Shown: positions 45,720-58,019 of the stretch, one piece after another
Layout of the letters: each line of letters begins with the position of its first letter
Numbering within the stretch: position 1 is the first letter of the stretch
Assembly: GCA_036023115.1 (NCBI GenBank)
Contig: JAYKKT010000077.1
Coordinates: forward strand, 186,001-250,000
DNA length: 64,000 nucleotides
Direction of reading: 5' to 3'
Source: Brasenia schreberi
Taxonomy: Eukaryota > Streptophyta > Magnoliopsida > Nymphaeales > Cabombaceae
Notes under the pieces: generated by a model
What the model was told of the DNA's origin: nothing
Database searches by the model: none
Seen by the model: only the letters and a program-made list of their open reading frames with translations
Translations under genes and position numbers: made by a program

Positions 45720-47225
45720 TCTTACAACTCGGCTCAAGCAGTTAGTGGGCAACTAGCCCTAGCTGAGCTTAGCAAATGATGTTGTGCCTGTTGGCACTAA
45801 AACGTATGTAGTAGCAGACTAGGGCTTACATGGCTGGATCATTCCTGCCACATCCAAGTGGACCATTGATCGCCTCGTTCTCACGCGGCACCCTTGACTT
45901 ATGGCTCATTAAGCCCTATGATAATGAACAATGTACACTATGGCCCAGGTTCTAACGCGTACCCTTGACTCATTGGAGACGTTCCCTGGCTCATAAAGCC
46001 CATCGAAGCCGATGCTTCTTCGAGCCGGCTTGTAGTTGATTCCATGGCAGTTGAATCAGCCCATAATAAGCCTTGTCAGGACAAATGGGTACTTAGTGTT
46101 TGTCTGGTAACTGTAGTTCCTTTGAAGCCTCATTGATTTTCACAATATAACAAACATCTCCATACAGTTCAGGTTCACCACGCACCATTAAAGTTGGGTT
46201 GGTTATTACCTTTGGTCCGATCCAGATCAAATTTGTGGATCGAGTAGTTTTGAAGTATTTGCATTGGAAGACCCAAAAGCAGTGACACGACCTCCTCATA
46301 AAAAAATCCCAAAAGATCCAAAAATAATACATAAAGTTAAAGCAGAAGTCAAGTGTGATGTCACCTAATTGTTCTTCTCCATCCAAAATTTTTTTTAGGT
46401 CTGCCATGGCACAAAACCCACGACCACCTAGGTAGGTAGAGGTAGACATGGCTGGTTCTTTACCGTTCCGGTGGTTTCAGCCGGAACCAAATTGACCCAG
46501 GAACTGATTGAACCTGAAGCAGATGAAACCAGAACCGGGAACCACCTGGTTCAGTTCCGGATTTATCTTTTATAAAACCGGAACCAGAACAGATGCTTCC
46601 AAACCGCCAGTTTCAGTATCTTTTTTTAAAATTCTTATAATTTTTAAAATTTTTGAGAAAATTATCGGTTCGGAACCCAAAATGGAACCAACGGTTACAG
46701 AACCGCAAGTGACTCTAGGACGGTTCGGTTACGTTCTGAACTAACTAGAACCAGACATGTCTAAGTAGAGGGGTCATATGGACCGGACCAAAGAAAGGTC
46801 ATGGTTGGGGGAGTTCCAAGCAACTCTATCATTATATCATACATACTTCCCGGACACTCTTATGACTGGAAAAGTGAGTTGAACATCAGGCATCAAAATA
46901 GGCTTTTTGACCATAACTTAATTGAACATATGCTTGTGACTCGATTCAATTCTTTATGAAGGACTAGCCAGTCGAACCCAAGGAATGGAAGCCATGATAA
47001 TTTTGGTTAGCAAAAGGTATACTATAAATAAGCATCATGCTGATCACTTGATAATCTAATTGATCTAAAACCCAGGCAATTGGTAGGGTGGGTGACAAGG
47101 AAAAACTTACGTCCAATCTCATGTGTAAAGAAGGCTGCAACCAATCTTGGTCTTGTAGTCAACCAAGTGCATTGAGGATGGATGGCGAGTGTGGAATATT
47201 GCCTTTTCAAAGTCAATGGCCAAGT
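45720..47225 (-). pseudogene. Class IV chitinase pseudogene
   Basis: The exon 2 remnant (about 46140-45720) keeps SIGFDGLYEP and an AINGPLGCGRN-like stretch equivalent to the intact gene's [10 protein letters not shown] and [11 protein letters not shown], but frameshifts and stops break it. The exon 1 end (about 47220-47093) keeps LVAAFFTHEIGR and the GTAAGT donor, with a few residues deleted before the HETG catalytic motif. The signal peptide, hevein domain and N-terminal catalytic part are missing. The enlarged intron contains a hAT MITE (46444-46763). RTE fragments lie on both sides. Confidence 0.87.
46444..46763. mobile_element. hAT-type MITE in the pseudogene intron
   Basis: Ends TAGACATGGCTGGTTCT and, reverse-complemented, TAGACATGTCTGGTTCT form 17-bp terminal inverted repeats with one mismatch. 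The flanks GGTAGAGG (46436-46443) and AGTAGAGG (46764-46771) are an 8-bp target duplication with one mismatch. The 320-bp interior is rich in GGAACC/GGTTCC motifs and has no coding capacity. Confidence 0.88.
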
Positions 47226-47374
47226 CTCCTCTCACATCTTAATATGAGGGATGCAGCCTAGGTTTGGACTTGGCTTACTTGGACCCGGCTGTTTGTCAGC
47301 TGGATTTGGTTTGCATCACCATCCTCACATTGACTTTGAATAGTTGACAAGATAAAAGTTTGGTATTTATGTAT
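47226..47374. other. Short spacer between pseudogene and LINE end
   Basis: Nothing recognised. Confidence 0.5.
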
Positions 47375-47868
47375 TCTATGTGATAAAAAGATATCATTGA
47401 AGTTGAAAGATAAATATTATAGGGTAGTAATTAGTCATACTATGTTTTATGGTTTTGAGTATTGGTCAGTTAATCATCAAAATGTGCAAAGAATGTCTGT
47501 AGTAAAAATGAAGATGTTGAGATGGATGAGAGGTTATACAAGAAAAGACTATGTAAATAATGAGGTTATTATAAAAAATTAGGAGTAGCACCAATAGAGG
47601 ATAAAATGAGGAAAAATCATTTAAGATGGTTTGGACATATAGAAAGACACCCAAGAACGCTCCTGTAAGAAGATATGAAAAGCTATATTGTGAAAATGTT
47701 AAAAAAAGAAGAGGACGACAAAAAATGTGTTGGAAAGAAACAATAAAGAATGATCTAGTTTACATTGAGTTAACTGCTAGCATGACACGTGATAGGGCCC
47801 TATGAAAACAAAGAATCCATATAGCCGACCGCATCTAGTATGGGAAAAAGCTTAGTTGTTGGTGTTGA
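47375..47868 (+). mobile_element. RTE-type LINE 3' end, plus strand
   Basis: It carries KIPLKLKDKYYRVVISHTMF, MSVVKMKMLRWMRGYTRKD and LRWFGHIERHP, the C-terminus of the reverse transcriptase frame also seen at 61264-61976. The 3' end reads CGCATCTAGTATGGGAAAAAG then CTTAGTTGTTGGTGTTG, the same terminus as the LINE at 61111. It is 5'-truncated, as usual for LINEs. Confidence 0.88.
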
Positions 47869-48590
47869 TTTAGCTTCACCAACTTATTATTCTGTATTAT
47901 ATCGGGTGCGAGCCACTGGGCTCATGAGCTATGTTACCTTATTGTGGCAGCCACAAAGCCCTAACTTCGCTTTGCAAGTCTGTGAAAGAGGTAATTGGTT
48001 TTCTTGCTTGGAGGTAAGCACTCTCATGTATGTTTGTTGTAGGGCATTGATGCAAGTGACTTGATAGAAATGAACATTTATCTAAGCTTATCCTGTGACT
48101 TGTAGTCATTTAAAAGCTACTACACTTCATGTGGGATCTTGATGAAGTTCGACATTATAGTGTTCGAACCCAACCTACTCGTGTTCTGTTTAGAGGATCA
48201 CTGGGTCCTTTTCAGTAGGAATGCCAATTGCATGGGTTCGGGTCTGGACACATCCGATAACCATAACCCGGTTAGTCCGGTATGTCAGGGATGTAATTAT
48301 TTGTTGGGTTCAAATTTGTTATTCATCAATATTCATTTAAATCTGAATCTGAATCTGGTTGAGTCAGATCGTCATAAGTCAGATGCATAATGTAGATTTG
48401 AGATATAAGACGTTTAGATATTCGATTCCATTAAGTGTTGAAATTTGACATGCAAATGAGAACCCTAACTCCATTCAAAATCCACTTAGATACGATTCTA
48501 GGACCCAAAATCTGATGCCTTCACATGAGGGGTGTCGACACATTGGTTTTGACTCAACCTGTAATTCGTACCGAACCCCTCTCTCTCTCC

Positions 48591-48624
<34 letters not shown>

Positions 48625-49684
48625 ATGTGCGTGCGTGTATGTGTTGTGTGCGCAAGTGTGCATGCGCATATGTGATTGCTCGACTCATGTAGTTCCACAG
48701 TTAAGGTCCTTGGAAATATTAGGAGACCAATAAAACGTTCCAAAAAAGTAATTTTGATTTCCTCTTTTAATAGGACTGACTGAGTTAAAATAAAAAGGAA
48801 TATACAGAATAAACACGCAAAAGAAATGAACTTATATTTCTGAATGGAATATATAATAAATAAAAAGGAATATATAATAATATTAAGATACTTATATTTT
48901 ACTTTACTCATATGCATAATAAATAAAAAGGAATATATAATTTCTGTATTATACGTACTTAGTAGAGTAATATATTTTTGATATAAACAAATTATAATTT
49001 TGTATTATAATATATTTGCAGTCATTTATATAATCAAACAATTGTTGATTAAGCTAGAACTTCGTATTAGTTAGTATCAACAAATTTAAACTTAGGAAAT
49101 TACAATAAGTAACACTATTTGGTAGACCAATTAGGCTTTCATCTTGTGTTAATGATATACATTTGGTAGACCATTAACACCGTTTAATTGGAAATCAAAA
49201 TCTTTTAATGGTTTTGAAACCATCGACCTAATTTCACAAAAATGTGATATAAGTTTCCAACTTGTTTCGATCCTTGTCACTGTCAAAAATGCTTTGGATA
49301 ACGGAAGTAAGTCGTGGTTAACACATCATTGATTTTGCCACAACTAATATGGAATTCTAGATTGTATAAGAGATGATTTGTATTCTATTCGGGTTTTTAA
49401 TAAGATATAATTTTTTTTATGAAAGATGTATATATTTAGAAACTTTAGGTATCTCATGCTCGGGGTCGTGCGCCATGGCAGAAGGGCTAAGGCAAAGTTG
49501 ACCTCGCCTGGGCCTATGGACCCAGCGTGTGACAGATTTATTTAGGTAAAAGTAATATATATCATTCATACAGTACTGACCATTGAATTGGGATTGGTAG
49601 AAAAATTTGTAATGCATCAGTCAAATGACACATAATTAATCATAAATAAGTATTATGTCTCCAGGGACAAGCACATAACACTAT
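47869..49684. other. Intergenic, with a TA/TG microsatellite
   Basis: It contains a (TA)(TG) run at about 48592-48660. At 48217 TAGGAATGCCAATTGCATGG followed by GGTTCGGG motifs resembles a hAT MITE end, but no partner end was found. 48.75-49.3 kb is AT-rich without genes. Confidence 0.45.
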
Positions 49685-49690
49685 TTTATT
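49685..49690 (-). terminator. Poly(A) signal of the chitinase gene
   Basis: AATAAA on the minus strand, 35 bases past the stop codon of the chitinase. Confidence 0.6.
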
Positions 49691-49724
49691 TCACTCATGC
49701 AAGACTTAGACAGCTTAATAAAAC

Positions 49725-51142
49725 TTAGCAAGTGAGGTTGTCTCCTGGTGCGACTCCGAGCTGCTGGCAGTAGGCAGTGTAGTAGCCCACACGGGCCTGC
49801 ATGGCCGGGCTGTTGTTGCCGCATTCTAGTGCACCATTGATGGCACGGGTCGTTGCACCGAACCCTTGACCCATGACCGAGTGCACATTGTTCATCCAGA
49901 ACCAGAAGGCTGTCTTGAATGATATCACTGCATCATTAGCAACTCTCTCGGGTTCATTAAGCCCATTGAAGCCAATGCTCTCTCCAGCAGGCCCGTAGTT
50001 GTAGTTCCAGGACAATTGGATCGGCCCGCGTCCGTAGTATCCCTTTCCGGGTACACAAGGGTACTGAGTGTTGCTCTGGTCGCAGTAGTTCTTTGAAGGT
50101 CCATCTATTTCTTCAATGTAGCAGAAATCTGAAATTGTTGGTGAATTCATGGTCAGTTAAAACACTCATGAACGGGTACCCATAACTGTTGCTGTGTATA
50201 GCTACAATTGGATTGGATATTTCCAAGAGTATTGGATCCATACTTGAGTTGTTGGGCTAGATCACCGGACATTTTTTTAATAATCCGCGAGCTGAAGTTA
50301 GGCAAATCCCCAACAGATGCACACAGCCTCGGGTATTCGAACTCTTAACCTACGAATTGTGAGTCAATCCCCTAACTTATCAGACCTTTTATTGAACATA
50401 CCCAAAACCCAGATGCCTAATGCAGGATTTGAGAAGCATGGGTGATTCCTATACACCTGAAACCAACCACATTATGGTCATCGATTGTAGACCTGGATCT
50501 TCATATTGGATCTTGGATCCGGATCCACTTTAATGAGATCGTAGCTAGTCCTAAATTTGAGTCCTCGATCTACTACATGGCTCAGTCGGAACTTCCTTGA
50601 CCATGCCCAATCAAAGTTGGTTGTCTAAAGGTATTATCATAAAAGCATCAAAGAGACGACTTCGTTATCTAGTTCATTTGAATAAAAGGAACTAGTAAGG
50701 AGAGAGAAAAAAACTTACGTCCAGTTTCATGTGTTACATGCGCGAAGAAGGCAGCAATCTCGCGTTTGGAGTCATCGGTGCTCCCGGATGTGGCAAACCC
50801 AGGGTATGATCCGAGGGCGCTGAGGAAAGCATCACGAGTATAGAAGTTCTTACCAGCACAGTTAGAGTCAGCCTGGTTAATTATGCCATTAAAGAAATCT
50901 GGTGTAACTATATCACCAACAACTGCACCGTTGCTGCCACTACCACCACCACCACCACTAGGTGAACTATAGCAGGGACCTTGTTGGCACCCGGGACCGC
51001 AGTACTGGTCGCTGGTGCCACAGTAACCCCATTTACTACAGCAAAGGTTTGGTGCACAACCACAATTTTGACCGAAAGCAGAGTCCAGCCGGAACCCGGC
51101 AAGGATCCCAACCAAGAGGGTCAGTGCTAGTGAGTGATGCAT
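49725..51142 (-). CDS. Class IV chitinase (CBM18 hevein domain plus GH19 catalytic domain)
   Basis: Two exons, 51142-50719 and 50128-49725, join in phase 1 (donor GTAAGT at 50718, acceptor TTTCAG at 50129) to give 275 residues. I chose the ATG at 51142 because it opens a good signal peptide ([16 protein letters not shown]); an in-frame ATG eight codons upstream only adds polar residues. After the signal comes the cysteine-rich hevein domain ([19 protein letters not shown], about residues 25-60), a Gly/Ser hinge (about 61-72), and the GH19 domain. The general-acid Glu is in HETGHFCYIEEI, which spans the intron. Other blocks are [16 protein letters not shown] and a Cys-terminated tail DNLTC. 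Length and short hinge fit class IV. The enzyme hydrolyses chitin, probably in the apoplast as there is no obvious vacuolar C-terminal extension. All key motifs are intact. Confidence 0.96.
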
Positions 51143-51213
51143 GTTCGTTCCTGTGTGTGTGCACAAGGAAGAATGTGCTTTGTGATGTGGGAAACTGCAA
51201 GGAGGGAGTTCCC

Positions 51214-51221
51214 TATTTATA
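51214..51221 (-). promoter_or_regulatory. TATA box of the chitinase gene
   Basis: TATAAATA on the minus strand, about 72 bp upstream of the ATG, which leaves a short 5' leader. The promoter from about 51228 to 51620 was copied to 60600-60995, without this TATA box. Confidence 0.7.
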
Positions 51222-51639
51222 GCTCACATCCTAACACCACAAAGTCCACATCGAAGTAGTTGCAAATTGTCTCTGGGTCCAGGTTGAATTAATGGTAGCA
51301 ATTTCTGAAAGCCAGTCAACGACCAAGTCTCTGAACGTCATTTTTGTATATTTATTATGAGTTGAACCATTCACGCACACACAATATTATATAACAATTT
51401 CTCAAAGTTATCTACGAACAAGTCTTTGTACACAAACTATTATTATTATTATGAGAGACGGGAAAAATCGCATCCTCTGCATATATGTGTCACCCATTAC
51501 TTTCAAGTGTCGTGACTGTAATTTAAAAATTTTAAAGGTTTTTTGAAAAAAGACGGAGGACAATGTTATTACACTTATACTCTCAAGAAGCAATAATCGA
51601 GCATGAGGGAACAATAGATATGTATATATGTAGCTGGTT

Positions 51640-53649
51640 TTGGAAAAATGCTCTATACACGTCATAAGAAAAAAGTGACTGAGAAGGCATTCCAACTGAT
51701 TAATGTCAAATTTATACTTTAACTTCTTTATTGGTTTTTAGAATTTCACAATGGGTTGAATTAGACCTGAACCACTCTCAAATTGGCTCAAAATAAAACT
51801 CCGAGAACTGGAACCAAACCAGAGCCAAGACCCACTGTTCAATTTCTGTTCCATCGAATGGGAAACCGAACTGAACAAGTGACTAACTCCTTTTCCGTTT
51901 TTCGGTTCGTTTTGTAAAATACCACCTTTGTTACACGATGCCTTTCAGACGATATTGGGACCCAATGGAACCGAAACGTATGTGCAATTGGAACTGGAAC
52001 TAGCAGAACCATAACCGACACCGAAGGGGCCCCAGTTCGGTTCTCGGTTTCAGGTTCAACTTGGTCAATGCTACCCAGATTCCATTTTTATTCTCGAGAA
52101 TGAATTTATGAAGAATAATTTGGAAGGTTTGGTGGGTAAGCAAGTGCCTCCAATCTTGCATGGAGAACAAGAGATTAATCTCTTGGCTTGGCTCGTGAGG
52201 TGACAGCCGGCAGCCCGAAAGATGACTTTGACCATTGACTTTCTAAACCCTGCGAGTCTGTGTTGCTCCGGTGAGGATCACCCATCCACCGAACCTTGAC
52301 TGCTAATCTCTTACCATTTCGCAGGATCCCGTGATTTAAGTTATCAATAAGTCGATTGCGTTCTATGACCGTCATCTATAATGGAATAAAAGATTCTATG
52401 TCCAAATAGAAATTAAAAAGTTGTGTCACTTAATACCCCCCCCCCCTCTCTCTCTATATATATATAGAGAGAGAGAAGTTGGTGCATGATAATTTGCTTG
52501 TCCATGTTTGAAAATCTCAATCACCAACAGATGATTGAGTTTAAAAGAAAAATCAAATACCCATCATGAACTATATATGTATTTATTACTTTTTCACTTT
52601 TGAACACAACTATCCATTACTTACAAATGGTAGATTCTTAAAGACGATAAGTATATAACATGACAAGCACATTAGACTTATATAATGTATATACAAAGTC
52701 TAAGATACTTATCATATTCTTACAAATTTCAACTATTTAATCAAACAAATTAATGGTTGAGATTAAGGTTGCAAGCATTTAAGACTCTCTCATATATATA
52801 CACACATGCATAATTTATACATACAAAATGGAAAGACTTGATCATCTAATTACATAATACCTACTCAATTTGTTGGATCAACATAGTTTTCTAGTGCGAG
52901 CAAACATATATATATACTTTCTGATCATGTACCAGATTTGTAAACCATTCAAAGGCCTGTGCTATCCTGAGTCACTTAGAAACAACTTGCTTTGTTTCAG
53001 CAATAATGTAATCCGTGTATCTACTTCCTAAGCGGCCCGATGGGTTTAACAATAACCAAAACATCCGGCTGAAGTGAGAACTGGGAGAACCAGAACCGAG
53101 TTGGAGTTGGGGAGCCCCACTGTCCAATTTTGGTTCTACATATTGGAGAATGGAACCGGAACCAACATCCAAGATTGCTAGTGGAACTAAAATAGGACAT
53201 GAAACTAGAACCAGACTTGGAGGGTGGTCGGTTCGATTTTAGTTCATCGGCTTCTCCCTTCCTCCCAGTGACCTTCCCTGGTCTCTCTCGTTCTCGCTTA
53301 ATCGTTTTATCTCTCTAAATCTCAGTCTCCAAATCTTCCCTTTCCAAACTTTCTCTAATTGTTTTTTTATCACTTTACCAATCTCTTTCTCTATCGTTCA
53401 AAACGTCTTTCTCAATCTTAGGATGAATCTCATGAAAAATCAATAGAAAATAGTTCTAGAGGGTCGGTCATGGTTTACGTTTCTGACAAGTAGAGAAAAC
53501 AGTGACCAGTGATGAGACATGCCTAATGCATGTTTTATTTAAAGGACAAATGCACCCATAATGAACCATTATTTGAAGAGCAGCGTGCGACAGGTGTGTT
53601 TTTATCCAAAAGATCCCATGACTAAACCATATTACTCTTCATGACTGAC
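51640..53649. other. Intergenic with GGTTCC-rich MITE-like patches and a hairpin
   Basis: Patches dense in GAACC/GGTTC motifs occur at about 51750-52070 and 53040-53245 and resemble the 46444 MITE, but I could not define their ends. At 52446-52476 a CT run, TA core and AG run form a perfect inverted repeat, preceded by a C-run. No gene was recognised. Confidence 0.45.
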
Positions 53650-55000
53650 GATGAATCATGCTTAAGGTATGCTTTGTTCAAAGGATATATGGGCTGTCGT
53701 GGTTTAAGAGTGACACATGACGGGCACATCTCTTTTTCAAGAAGACCGTCCATAGAGGGAGACAATGGAAGAGACCAAAACGTGGATGAGTACTTTTGAA
53801 AAAAAATGGAAGGGGTGTATGAATAGTAATCCCCTTGAACTTGAAAATGAGGAAAAGTTGGATTCCTATCTCCCTCATCTAACCACCAAATTTAGCTTAT
53901 ACATTTTTAGAATTGTTCCTTGATGTTGAGAAGCTTTTCAAGACCATCTCTTATTTGTTTGTCGTCCTTAACAAGGTGATAAGTTCCTTTGTCTAAGTCG
54001 ATAGCTTTTGAAGACCATCTCTTAATAGAAGAGGTGTATGTTTGGTAAGAAGCGCTAATGAATAGGAATCTCCTTGAACCACCATAATATTTAGCTTATA
54101 TGCTTTTAGAATTGTTCCTCAATATTGAGAAGCTTTAATTCCAAGGTCATCTCTTATTCGTTGGTCCTCCTTAAAAGGTGATAAGCTCCTCTCTCTAAGC
54201 CAATAGCCTAAATCCCTAAATTACAGTCAGTTGCTGTGATATAGTCTATGCCATGATGAATATCTCTAACTACAGATTGTTCCGCTCAATATGGTTCCCT
54301 TTGTCTCCTTTAAATTCATTAAAGACTTTGCACATATGCGTGCCTACTACCTTCGTTTTTCATGAGGCACTGATCACCTGCAAATAATATGGTCAAAAGA
54401 TTCATATCTTAAAATATTTTAACGGAGTTCAGATGTTATGTGAGTTGTGGTCATTAAAGACAACTGATCCATTGCCATCTAAACAAGGTCTCGATTGAAT
54501 CAACTCATAAAAAAACTGATGAACCCACCTTGTGTTAACCAAGCTGCGGTTAGTTTGATTTGTAATATAGCTCAGTCTACCTTGTTTCTCGGACACCAAG
54601 TATAGAAGGTGTCACGAGTAGGGATTTCAATTAAGCCATACATATCAATGGCCTTGTTGAATTCCTCTATGGTTGGCTCTTAGCAGGCCTCTCTTGCCCA
54701 ACCTTACAATCAAATATTTCATAATAGTATTTTGAGAATATATAGCAAATTAACCATGGGCCATAGACATGCAATGATGACGGAATGCCATGGTTCCCTT
54801 CTTCTAATGTAATTATTATGACCATAAACCCAGATATGGAAACGATGGGTCCTTTCACTGGAATTCACATGAATCATGATGAATTGACCAAGTAAGGCAA
54901 CTACAGATTCGACCGACACTAGCTTCTTCCAAGAACAAATTATCCTTGTCATCACCCGGATTAAAGTTCTCAACACAATTAAACTGATTCAACTAATGGA
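53650..55000 (-). pseudogene. L1-type LINE relic: endonuclease and start of the reverse transcriptase region
   Basis: On the minus strand, SERTHRFHIWVYGHNNYIRRREPWHSVI (54719-54976 frame, in part) and, after a frameshift, PWLICYIFSKYY and GQERPAKSQP match the L1 endonuclease (VYG.N...RR.LW, then PW..CGDFN, then GGRP). Further down, KLLNIEEQF and ILWWFKEIPIH match the EEXFWKQKSRIXWLKEGD block upstream of L1 reverse transcriptase. That block is present twice because of a tandem duplication of roughly 200 bp (about 53880-54010 and 54076-54210). The element is heavily mutated. Confidence 0.6.
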
Positions 55001-55899
55001 AGACTTTAAAGGATCCATCCTTAGTAATAAAGCTTAGTCTAAAAAAGAGTTACTCTTTAATGAGTAGCTTGAGCTATAAAACATTATGACTTTTCATGAT
55101 CCCATTTAGAAAATTGAAAAGAGGTGTCTATTGATAGTTCTGAATTGAACATTCAATAGTAGCCATGAGTTACAAAAACATCTTTTGACTACTAACATTC
55201 TGTATGAAACCATTATAAATTTGCATCATTCGCCATCATGGACATAATCTAACCTAAAATTATCCTTCTCTCCTACCGGTTTTCCTTTAAAAAATTGCTT
55301 CTTCAAAACCTTTTATTGCACTCTCTTTTAAACGTGCAAAAGGAAGTACAACGCCTAGCCATGCCGTAAGCCTAAGTACACTTATGCAAGAAGAGTCAAG
55401 GACCCTTTATTGTATCCTGCGAGATCATTGAGGTCATTGGCATCCATAGAGCAAGAATTCAGGTGTGACGGAAAAGCCTAAAAGGATAATGCTCTATCAC
55501 CCCTTGAAGAGAGTCTCACACTAACCCTACTATTATAGGAGTGTTTGGGTGTTTGCTGGTGGTGATCCTGGTTTGCAGTCATTTTGAGGGAAACATCATT
55601 TTACGATATTTTGTGGCAAATGTCGATTGCCCTTTTCTAATATACAAAAAAAACTCTAATTCAGAATGAGATTTTAAAAAACAACAACCTCAGCAGGAAG
55701 TTCAATTTGCGGATCCATTATAGGTAAAAGTTGACTTTCTATGGGCAAGTGGCCAAGATTTACAAGCAGATTCATCGATTTCTATGAGAAAAGTTCTCTC
55801 TAGTAAAAAATCGTTCTCCAAAAGCCCCAACACCAACATTCTTTAGGCTTTTTTGATGTTTCTTTGCGCTCTTTGAGAAGAATGACATCCTTAAGGAGA
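55001..55899. other. Intergenic, possibly further LINE sequence
   Basis: The first few hundred bases may be the N-terminal part of the L1 endonuclease on the minus strand, but the similarity is too weak to call. Confidence 0.3.
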
Positions 55900-57450
55900 T
55901 GATATCCAACTTCATGAAACTTGATAGAGGCAATTTTCCAAGGTGACAAAAGAAAATGAATTTTTCCTGACCACCTTAAAGGTTGTCTATGCCTTTATAA
56001 TACCAAGGTTGGCAAGGCAAAAAATAAACCACTTGAAAGGACTCAATAATGTAAAATTGGGACAACAACGATTACATATGCTGGGCCATATCCTAAATTG
56101 CATGTCCTATACATTCTTCGGTGCCTACCAATGTTCAGAAAGTATCGAGAACTTGTGAGATAATTTGCTTGCAAGGTACATCGCTCAAGATGCAACATGT
56201 AAGAAGTTTCTTATTACTAGATTTAATAATTATAAAATAGTAGATGGTAGATTTATCGTCGAACAATTTCATGAACTTGCTATGCATCAATAAATAGATC
56301 TATCATCGAACATGTAAGAAGTAAACTTGAAACATAAACTTATTTGTAAATATATTTTTAAAAAGAAAATGAAAGTTAATTGAACCATCAACAAATTAAG
56401 GCAATATTAGTTGCTATGGGTTTTACTAAAAAAAAAGAGATTTACTACTTTGATACATATCCAGTGATAACAACAATTGTTACTATTTGGGTGTTATTAG
56501 CACTTGCTTCATTTTATAAATTGACCAAATGGATGTCAAAACAATATTTTTAAATGGTGAATTAGACGAGGAGATGAATATAGAACAACCCTAAGATTTT
56601 GTTATACTCGGGTAAGAACAAAGTTTGCTAGTTAGTCAAATCTTTATATGGTTTAAAGCATGTTCCTATGTCAAATGTTTGATCAAATAGTTTTGGCAAA
56701 TTGTTTCAAAATTAATGAACCAAACAAGTGCATTTATAGTAAATTTTATAATATAAAAGATATCTTTATTTGTTTGTACATTGATGATATGCTTATATTT
56801 GATACTACTTTAAATGAGGTTGAAAACACAAAAGGTTTTTCCTCAACTAATTTTGACAAGAAAGATATGGAAGTAGTAGATGATATTCTGTATTATAAAA
56901 TAACTAGAGAAGGGAATAAATTTGACTTTCTCAATCTTATTATATAAAAAAGTATTGAAGAAATTTAATGCTTTTCATTATGTTCATATTCTACAACTTT
57001 TGACCCTAACACAAAATTAGTACCAAATAAAGAATGCCCAATTGTACAAGTAGAATATACTAAAGTAATTATTTGTTTGATATATGTGATGATATAAACT
57101 AGACATGATATTGTATATGTAGTGAGTTGACTAAGCTGGTACACAAGCAATCCAAGTAAAGACCATTGGCAAGTTGTTTGACGAGTGCTAAAATACTTGA
57201 AGGAAATGACAAATTATAGCTTAATCTATAATAGAAGTCATTCGGCCTTAGATGGATATTCATATGCCAATTGGATAGTTTATGTAAAAGTCTATGCTTC
57301 TACAATACTAGGGGTGCAGTTTCTTCAACTTCAAAGAAACAAACATGTATTGCTTTAGCGATGACGGAAGAAGGAAGTACAGTAGCTTAAAACCTACTTT
57401 GAGATTTTGATATGGCCAAAGTCAATGACTTCCATATCGATGAACTATGA
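55900..57450 (+). pseudogene. Copia relic (TNT1-94-like): gag joined to reverse transcriptase
   Basis: The gag part (55943-56330) has FFLTTLKVVYAFIIPR and then KKFLITRFNNYKIVDGRF, a recognisable Copia gag pattern. The sequence then jumps to reverse transcriptase, from about 56390 onward. It has INXPNGCQNN-type remnants, NKCIYSKFYNIKD, the palm motif LYIDDMLIF (about 56776-56802), and further on the SRYTSNP- and HWQ-like stretch near 57130-57180. Protease and integrase are missing, so this is an internal deletion derivative of a lineage different from A, B and C. Confidence 0.82.
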
Positions 57451-58019
57451 TAGTTAAAGTATGTTATCAAAAGTATATTGTTATATGTCTATGAGTGGTA
57501 ATGATTGAATTCATGTTTGGCATGAACATTCAATAATGAGTAGGACAAGGGTTATCCTTCATACATTTAATACGTCGAATAACAATATTAAAACTATTCT
57601 CTTCTATAAAAGCTCGTGCGTATAGGTTGCATTGATGTGTCACTTCTTTCAAGCACTATCTACGAGCTTCATAGCACTACCTCTTCTCCAATCTTAAAAG
57701 ATTGTCAATAACTTAATATCCGTAATTTACATCTCCAACAACATTTATCCAGTGATTAACAAGTATACCCATAAAGCAAGATATTATCATCTTATATGAC
57801 AATTCAAAGTCCAATAATCTAGAAGTAATCTTCTTAAGAGGAGACCCCAAGAAGTCGATATTACAAAGAGGATCACAATTTCATGATGAGGAACAACTCA
57901 TTCCTAGAGAGGCCTCATGCTCTTAACCACGTGCACAACTACATGCGTACCTTCTTTGTCAAGGGGCATTTCTCTATGCATGATCCTAAAATAATAAATC
58001 CTTCTTTGTCGATCTATTA
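57451..58019. other. Unassigned flank of the MULE relic
   Basis: The minus-strand region past the SWIM finger of the MULE may include a decayed C-terminal tail. No clear boundary or terminal inverted repeat was found. Confidence 0.35.

Noticed and set aside
47840..48064. 74-codon open frame
   Set aside because: It starts inside the 3' tail of the RTE LINE and has no recognisable domain.
48217..48540. hAT MITE starting TAGGAATGCCAATTGCATGG
   Set aside because: The left end looks typical, but no inverted partner or target duplication was found.
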